From Ctena decussata (Eukaryota > Mollusca > Bivalvia > Lucinida > Lucinidae), in assembly GCA_963989385.1 (NCBI GenBank), contig OZ022515.1, forward strand, positions 11,750,803 to 11,814,802: a DNA stretch of 64,000 nt. Direction: 5' to 3'. The position numbers and the translations under genes are program-made. The notes under the pieces were generated by a model. That model was given only the letters and a program-made list of their open reading frames with translations. It had not been told where the DNA came from and did not search any database. The stretch's first letter is position 1. Each line of letters starts with the position of its first letter. Below are positions 39,101-48,343 of the stretch, piece by piece.

Positions 39101-42100
39101 ATTAAACACCTATAATCTCTTCTTTATTTTACTCCTATATTATCTTCTTTATTTTACTCCTATAATCTCTTCTTCATTTTACTCCTATGTTCTCTTCTTT
39201 ATTTTACTCCTATGTCCTCTTCTTTGTTTTATGCCTATGTTTTCTTCTTCAATTTAATCCTATATTCTCTTCTATCAAACAAATCAGCTTCCAAGTTATC
39301 AACATGTTCTCTTATTTATAATGTTGCGCATTTTGTGCATTTCGTCGCTATCACCAAATTTAGAATGTCAACATTTTTGTCCATTGACACCATAGCTTTC
39401 ACCAAATGCACAATTTCAAGTTTTCATCTGCATGTCACCAATAAACATGCATCACATTAACCATTTAAGTGTGAGAAAAGGAAAACAGTTGGATTTGAAA
39501 ACAGTGTTGATCCTGATGAGGGGGCTCATTATGAGCCGCCTCATCTATATCTACACTGTTTACCGTCCAGTTTACAAATTCTCAATATGATGCAGTTTAG
39601 ACAACATTTTGCAGACGTGAAGTTTGTCGTCTGCTTTTTGGTGCTGCAAGGATTAATGATTTTTGCAAAATATCAAGCGCATAAAAGTATGCAAGAGAAA
39701 TTTATGCAAGTAGAAATATGAGGCGAAATAAGTCTGAAATAAGAACCAGCTGAGGTTCAGGTGAAAACGCATGCTTACAACATTCTTGAATCAGTCTGTG
39801 AATTGCAAGTTTTCTATCAGTCTTCACAGAGACTCTGGAAGACCTGTATATTGTTAAATGCCAACGGCCAAGACTCTGGTCAGACTGCAGGGATGTGCAG
39901 GCTGATCTACATCTTGGCTGTCTGAATTTGAAGTCAGGTGCCTTTTCTGACAGTATGGCTCATTAATCAGGTATCAAAAACTTGCAGAACTTGTTTTTGA
40001 CTGGCAACTTCAAGTAGGTTTAGACTGGTACCACAATATTCCAAAATATTCAGACACGGCAGCCCTTAACCCTATGTCTATACCCTATGTCTATAATGTA
40101 TAATCATCAGAGGATGTTTTATGAAACTGAATAGTGTAGACACTAATGACACTGCTCCAAAGAGAGGTATTATTGTTTGCTTAATAACAACTTCCTGTTC
40201 CAATAATTACTGTAGGTGTTTTATGGACTCTTTATACTTCAGGAAGGAATGTGGCACCAGATTATGTCTTATAAAGGGAAAAAATAGACATATCAGAGAT
40301 CTGGTTTGTCTTGTTTTGAAACAGGTACTGAAGCACTTGATATTTAGTCTTTTAGTACCAAACAGCAGACGACAAAATTTACGTCTGCAAAAATTGAAAC
40401 AAGAGGGCCATGAGGCCCTGAATCGCTCACCTGAACAATTGGCAAGGTGGCTTTTACTTATCATGTCTGAAATTGTCAAAATATGAGTTTTGGGTCAAAA
40501 GTCAAAGAATAACTATGACCACTTGTACTCATAAATCTTCATGTACTCATTAAGACAACCATATATACCATTTTTAGGCCAAAATCTTCAAAACTTTCCA
40601 TGAAATCTTATGTTCTAGCATTTTCCCATATTTGCCCATGCCGCAAAAAAGGTCAAGGTAAACCCAAGGTCACCATTTGAACAGTCTTGGTGGTACTCTA
40701 GTACTCCATGCTATTTACCAAGTTTCAAGGCCATAGGTGTATTGGTTCTGGAGAAGAAAAATATTAAAGATTTATACCATAAGTGGTAATGGCGGCCAAG
40801 TTGGTCATGTGACCTGGACCGTTTGAACAAATTTTTCATTCAGTCAACCCCTGGAGGCTCTATATGAAATGTGTTCACAATTGGCCCTTTGGCTTTTGAG
40901 GAAATGGTTGAAAATGTCAAAATATGAGCGATCTGGATCGAAGGTAAAAAAATGACCTTGACCTCTTGTACTCATAATTCTTCATGAACTCATTAAGACA
41001 ACTGTATATACCAATTTCTTAGGCCGAAATCTTCAAAACTTTCCATGAAATCTTATGTTCTACCATTTTCCCATATTTGACCTTGCTGTAAAAGGTCAAG
41101 GTCAACACAAGGTCATAATTTAAACAATCTTGATAGTACTCAAGTACCCAATGCTACATACAAAGTCTCAAGGCCATCGGTCAACTGGTTCTGGAGAAGA
41201 AGATTTATAAAGGTATTTACCATATATGAGCATGGCGGCCATGTTGGTCATGTGTCCAGGAGGGTTAGAAAACTTTTTCATTCCCTGAACCCCTCGAGGC
41301 TCTATAGGAAATTTGGTTTCAATTGGCCCAGTGGTTTTAGAGCAGATTCTTTGAAATTGTCAAAATTTGAGATTTCTGGGTCAAAGGTCAAAGAATGACC
41401 TTGACCTCTTGTACTCACATATCTTCATGTAATCATTAAGATGATTGTATATACCAATTTTTAGGCCAAAATCTTCAAAACTTACCATGAAATCTCATGT
41501 GCTAGCATTTTCCGATATTTGACCTTGCCGTAGAAAAAGGGCAAGGTCAACCCAGGGTCATAATTTAAACAATCTTGATAGTACTTGAGTACCCAATGCT
41601 ACATACCGAGTTTCAAGGCCATCGGTCTACTGGTTCTGGAGAAGAAGATTTTTAAAGGTTTTTACCATATATGGGCGTGGTGGCCATGTTGGTCATGTGA
41701 CCTGGACCGTATGAACAAATTTTCATTCCCTCAACCCCTGGAGGATCTATATGCAATTTAATTACAATTGGCCAAAATATTCAACAGTTTCCAAGATATC
41801 TTATGTTGCAGCATTTTGCCATATAAACGCATAAGGAAGCAAATTTGACCTTACCGTAAAAAAGGTCAAGGTCAACCCAAGGTCATAATTTGAACAATCT
41901 TGGTAGTAATCATGTACCCGATGCTACATACCAAGTTTCAAGGCCATCGCCCTATTGGTTCTGGAGAAGAAGACTTTTTCAGGTTTTTACCATATATGGG
42001 CATGGCCCCCATGTTGGTCATGTGACCAGGACCGTTTGAACAACTTTTCGTTCCTAAGGTCCCAGGAGGCTCTATATGAAATTTGGTTACAATCGGCCCA

Positions 42101-45100
42101 GCGGTTTCAGAGGAGAAGTTGTTTGAAAGTGTGGACGGACGACGGACGGACGACGGAAGGACGACGGACGGACGACGGACAACGGAGCCTTACCATCCTA
42201 TAAGCTCCCCCGGAGCCCCTGGCTCAGGTGAGCTAAAAATGCCTTGTCCAAGACATTTCATATTGAGAATTAAAAGACTAGAGGGCAAACAGCGTAGATC
42301 TAAATGAGGGGGCTCATTATGAGCCGCTTCTTCAGGATCTATGCTGTTTGCAAATTTTGCTAATTTCGTCACTGGGGCTTAAAGAGTTAAGGAGACTTAA
42401 TTTTCATGGTTGGAGTTGACTCTCATTCAACTCTTTAAGCCCCAATGACGAAATTAGCAAAGTTTGCAAACAGCGTAGGTCCTCATGAGGCTGATCATAA
42501 TGAGCCGCCTCATCTAGATCTACACTGTTTGCCCTCTAGTCTTTGAATTCTCCATATGCAATGTCTTGGACAAGGAATTTTTTTTTTTAATTTTTGCAGA
42601 CGTAAATTTTGTCGTCTGCTTTTTAAGTGCTTATAGAGTTAAAAGGGCTTTATTGTCAACGGAAGCAACATGAGGTCTAAAAAGTTATTTCCTTAGTAAA
42701 AAAGTCCAAAACACATGGAGGTGTAGCAGGCCTGTGGAAACAGAAATATCTCTTACTTGTCCAGGGACAAGTAAAATGTCAAACTCCACTTGTCAGGCAA
42801 CAAATTACTTGTCCAAAACCGCAAATATGAATTTTGCATTATGTTAAGGATTATTTCCATTTGCAACAAATGGAAAATTTATTATTTTAGGTGTCCCAAA
42901 ACTTAAGCACATTAGGGTACAACACTTTTCTCTCCCCAGACAGTAGCATCAGCTTCAACAGAACTCTGGGCAAGTTGACTTTGAAAGCCAACCAGATAGT
43001 TATACAATACAGGTAGTCTGGAGAAATTTTTTCTGACCTCCAAGCTGGTTTTACAGTTAAGCTGCAATGTTTTATGTCAAGAGGGGATAAGCATTATTTT
43101 CTCTCCCTATCAGATAAATACAATCAATTCTTCCCCTATTGGAATGTGAAGTGCTATTAAAGATATCAGCCGAGCTCCAGGTAAGAGGATGTACTGAGGA
43201 TAATTTACAGATAATCATTCCTTTTTCTCAATGAAAACTTATGTTGTGACCCCTTATTAGAACTGTCTCACAGAGACGGTTCTAATGAGGGGTCACAATA
43301 TGTGTTTTTATGAATAAATATGAAACTTATCCCTAAATTATCCCCACTATACCTCCGTTTCTGCAGCACTGGATATCAGTCTTCAATACAAGAAAAATAA
43401 CCATTATCTAGCCAGACAAACTGAGTGGCCATTATTATTTTCAAACTATTCCTTTATTTCTTCTAATAAAGGCCCACTCTCTCATAAATGCTCCCTCAAA
43501 CTTTCTCTGAAAAAGATGGCTATATTCCACCAAAATTGGTTTTAGACCATCAAAATATGTCATATCCCAAATTATCATATGATATTGCTGTTATTCAGTG
43601 GATAACGTCTTGTCATAACAAGACCTGTCTGCGTACAGAATAGCTCGCCTGCAGTGCCTTGCCCATCCATGGGTTAAGAAGATATAGGTCTTTAAAAATC
43701 TTTAACCAAAACACCCAATCCGGACGTGGATGCGGACGCGGACGCCGATGCTGTGGTGACAACAATAGCTCTTCCTGAACTTTCGTTCAGGCGAGCTAAA
43801 AACTGTATGACCACACATGTAATTACACTTCGGCACATACACGTAACGTCTTTGACACGGACATTTTCTCATTGAAATAATGTTCATTTTGAAGGCTATA
43901 AAATCCAAATTTATAGGGTCATATGATAAACAGAATCTTACAAATTTTTTTTTCTTTTTTATTTTTTTTTAAATTTTTTATATCAGTTTTTCATGCTATA
44001 CCAATGAAACCTGTCTAGCACGAACCGTCTATAACTTGTTTCCTTAAGCAGCTTTTTGATACTGGTTTTACTTCAAGTTTAAGCTCATATGCATAATTAT
44101 GATAATGAAATATATGAAGCTCAAAATGTAGCAGGCTGATATGTGCCTACTGTGAACAGAGAGGACATCTTCATCTGGTCAGAACCTTCGTTGTTCTAAT
44201 TTACGACGTCAGTTTTGGGCTGTTTGGAATCTGTAGTGCTGATCAAAGATTCTTTGCTATACTGCATAGGCTCTCAGGTGAACAGATTAACACTTAAAGC
44301 GCCAGTGATGAAAATGGCAGAATTTGCAAACAGTGCAAATCTTGATGAGGTGGCTCATAAAGAGCCACCTCATCTAGATCTACACTGTTTGCCCTCTAGT
44401 TTTTGAATTTTCAATATGATATAGCTTGGATGAAACATATTTTGAAATTTTTGCAGACGTAAATTTTTTCGTCTGCTTTTTGGCGCTTGAAGGGCTAATG
44501 TTGCTATACAAGCATTTTTTGTATTTGGCAGTTCACATTACTTCAACAACTACAGAATTTTTTTGGTTATAAGAAAGAAAATTTTCCATTCCATAACAAA
44601 CCCACCTTAGCTAGATTCACCTTATCATAAGACCATTCTAAAATTTTTTCATGCTGTTTTGGAGAGGACACCCCATTATCACTTTAACCACCAGTAACGA
44701 AAAGAGCATAATTTGCAAACAGCGTAGATCCTGATGAGGTGGCTCATAATGAGCCGCCTCATACGGATCTACACTGTTTGCCCTCTAGACTTTGAATTCT
44801 CAGTATTTTCCATTCCATACCAAACCCTTGTCTTGGACAAGCCATTTTTTTTATTTTTGCAGACGTAAATTTTGTTGTCTGCTTTTTTGGTGCTTAAAGA
44901 GATAATATAGCAGAATACCACATGAGAGTTCTTACTATATGGGATCTTTCTGACAATCCCAACAAGACCTGTCTGCATACAGTATAGCTGGACCGACAGC
45001 ATCTTGCCCATTACATAAAAAAACTTAGTCATAAAACTTTCAAGTGTGACACCCGCGCCCACACCAACACCAACACCAAAGCTACGTTAGGGTGACAACA

Positions 45101-48100
45101 ATAGATTCCTGTACTTTCATACAGGTGAGCTTAAAATCTAGATCCATCTTAACCCTACTGCACTCAGAATGGCCAAAACTATATAGAGTTTTGGCCGTTC
45201 TGAGTGCAATAGGATTAAAAGGTGGACCTAAATTTTTGTGGTTGTTTCGGAGGGGTAAAAACCCCATCTTCTAATAAAATGTACACAGTAATGTGCCCTC
45301 TAAATCATACTTACTGTAGTCTTCCCTCTGCTGGCCCAGCCTTGAGAACATCTGATATAGCTATTGACGGGTCACCATTGGCAAAGTGAGGGTTGTCTCT
45401 GCCCCCGCTGACAGCAATACCAAAACCAAACCCTGGTACCTGTTACAATGAAAATACATGTAACAATATGTCCTCTGTCAGTTTAATCAACAGGTTATTC
45501 AACAATTACCAATGCCCTACACTGTATTAATCCTTATATATGCACATTGTCTAACAAATGCCTCTATCTTGTTACAAAAAGAAAGTTATACTGTTTCGCC
45601 AAAATGTAAAACTGTAAAACTGTATCTATAGGCAAAAAATCCTCAGATATGTAGTTTATAATATTTTATCACACGACGTCGCATCTGAGAGTGTAATAAA
45701 GCCAAGCATTAAAATCGATAATCAACTAGTGGATTAAATATGCAAATTACGTCTTAACATTATGCGTTGACGTTGATAAAAATGCTGTGTTTTCTAATGG
45801 CGAAATCGTGGGGTTTTACTGCAAAAGTTGCTAATAAAATGCGATTTTAGTGTCATATGATAAATAGAATCTTACACTCTTGCTCCTGTTTTACTGAATT
45901 TATTAAACTTGTTGGGGAAAACCAATAAGATGCTCGGCATTAAGCCTCACATCTTATCGTTTTCCCCTACTCGTTTAATAAATTCAATAATACATAATCA
46001 CTCATGTAAGATCATCTATATATTGATGTATGCCCACCTCTTCATGATACTCATGGTACCGTATTCAACCCTATTAGCACCCTGTGTGCTTAACTATTTC
46101 AAAATGGTGGCAAATGCTTGTAGTAAACTTTCTAATTGGTGCCTATTTCAAAGAATCATTTTTTTTCTGTATGAGCACCATCTTGGGAATGTGTGATAAT
46201 TAGGCTGTCAGAATCAGCAAATGTAGTGTTGACAGGATGATGTTTTGATAAAGTTGTAAGCAATTATATCACTTGCATTTCATGCTTGTGATATAACCAT
46301 CTTTACAACTTGGACGTTCAATTTTCTTTGCTAGCTTTGATCTATTTCTTAATGTCGCCATTACATGTAGCCAACGACCAAGTTTGATCTTTCTGTCAGC
46401 TGTACAAGAAAAGACTGTAATCTTGAAACAAGAGGGCCAAGAGGCCCTGAATCGCTCACCTGAACAAGAAGGTTAAAGGTCATACTAGGGTCATCATTTG
46501 AACAAACCTGCTAGTTTGCAACCATTTCCAAATGGTTCTGAAGAAGAAGATTTTGAATATTTTTCTATGTATTGCTATGGTTCAAACCCTGGACCCCCTG
46601 GGGCGGGGCCATTTTGGACCCTGGGGCTATCATTTGAATAATCTTGGACCACTAGGCAATGCTACATACTAAATTTCAAGCAACTAAGCCAAGTGGCTCT
46701 GAAGAAGAAGATTTTTGAATATTTTTCTATGTAATTCTATGGTTCAAACCCAGGACACCATGGGGCAGGGCCATTTTTGACCCTGGTGCCATCATTTGAA
46801 AAAACTTGGTAAAGGACCATTAGGCAATGCATCATACCAAATTTCAAGCATCTGCACTAAGGGGTTCTGGAGAAGAAGATTTTTAAGTATATTTTAATTT
46901 CAAACCCAAGACTCCCCGCCCCAGGGCCATTTTTGATTCCGAGGCAACCATTTACACAAACATTGTAGAAGTCCACCAGGCAATGCATCATACCAAATTT
47001 CAAGCATCTGTGCCAAGTGGTTCTGAAGATGAAGGTATTTTGAATATTTTTCTAAATATTTCTGTGGTTCAAACTCAGGACTCCCTGCCGCAGGGCCATT
47101 TTGGACCCTTGGGCCATCATTTGAAAAGACTAGATAAAGGACTACAAGGCAATGCTACATACCAGATTCCAAGCACCTGGGCCAAAAGGTTCTGAAGAAG
47201 AAGATTTTTTAATAATGTATTTCTATGGTTCAAACCCAGGACCCCTTAGGGCGGGGCCATTTTAGGCCCTGGGGTCATCATTTGAACAAACTTGGTAAAA
47301 GACCACTAGGCAATGCTACAGATCAAATTTCAAGCATCTGAGCCAAATAGTTCTGAAGAAGAAGATTTTTTAAATATTTTCTATGTATTTCTATGGTTCA
47401 AACCTAGGATTCTCTGTCGCAGGGCCATTTTGGACCCTGAGGCCACCATTTGAACAAACTTGGTAAAAGAGTACTTGGCAACGCATCATACCAAATTTCA
47501 AGCATTTCAGCCTTTCGGTTCTGAAGAAGAAGATTTTTGAATATTAATCCATGTATTTGTATAGTTCAAAAGCAAGACCCCCTGGGGCAGGGCCGTTTTG
47601 GATCCTTGGGCCATCATTTGAACAAACTTGGTGAAGGACCACTAGGCAGTGCTACATACCAAATTTCAAGCATCTGAGCCTTGCAGTTCTGAAGAAAAAA
47701 ATTTTCAATATTTTTCTATGTATTTCTATGGTTCAAACCTTGGACTCCCTGCCCCGGGGCCATTTTGAACCCTGGGCCACCAATTGAACAAACTTGGTAG
47801 AGGACCACTAGGCAATGCTACATACCAAATTTCAAGCATCTGAGCCCAGCAGTTCTGGAGAAGAAGATTTTTAAGTATATTTTAGTTTCGAACCCAACAC
47901 CCCCTGCCCCAGGGCTGTTTTGGACCCTGGGGCCACCATTTGAACAAACTTGGTAGAGGACCACAAGGCAGTGCTACATACCAAATTTCAAGCATCTGAG
48001 CCAAGCAGTTCTGGAGAAGAAGATTTTTAAGTATATTTTAGTTTCAAACCCAACACCCCCTGCCCCAGGGCCATTTTGGACCCTGGGGCCACCATTTGAA

Positions 48101-48311
48101 CAAACTTGGTAGAGGACCACTAGGCAGTGCTTCATACCAAATTTCAAGCATCTGAGCCAAGCAGTTCTGGAGGAGAAGATTTTTAAGTATATTTTAGTTT
48201 CGAACCCAAGACCCCCTGCCCCAGGGCCGTTTTGGACCCTGGGGCCACCATTTGAACAAACTTGGAAGAGGACCACTAGGCAATGCTACATACCAAATTT
48301 CAAGCATCTGA

Positions 48312-48343
<32 letters not shown>

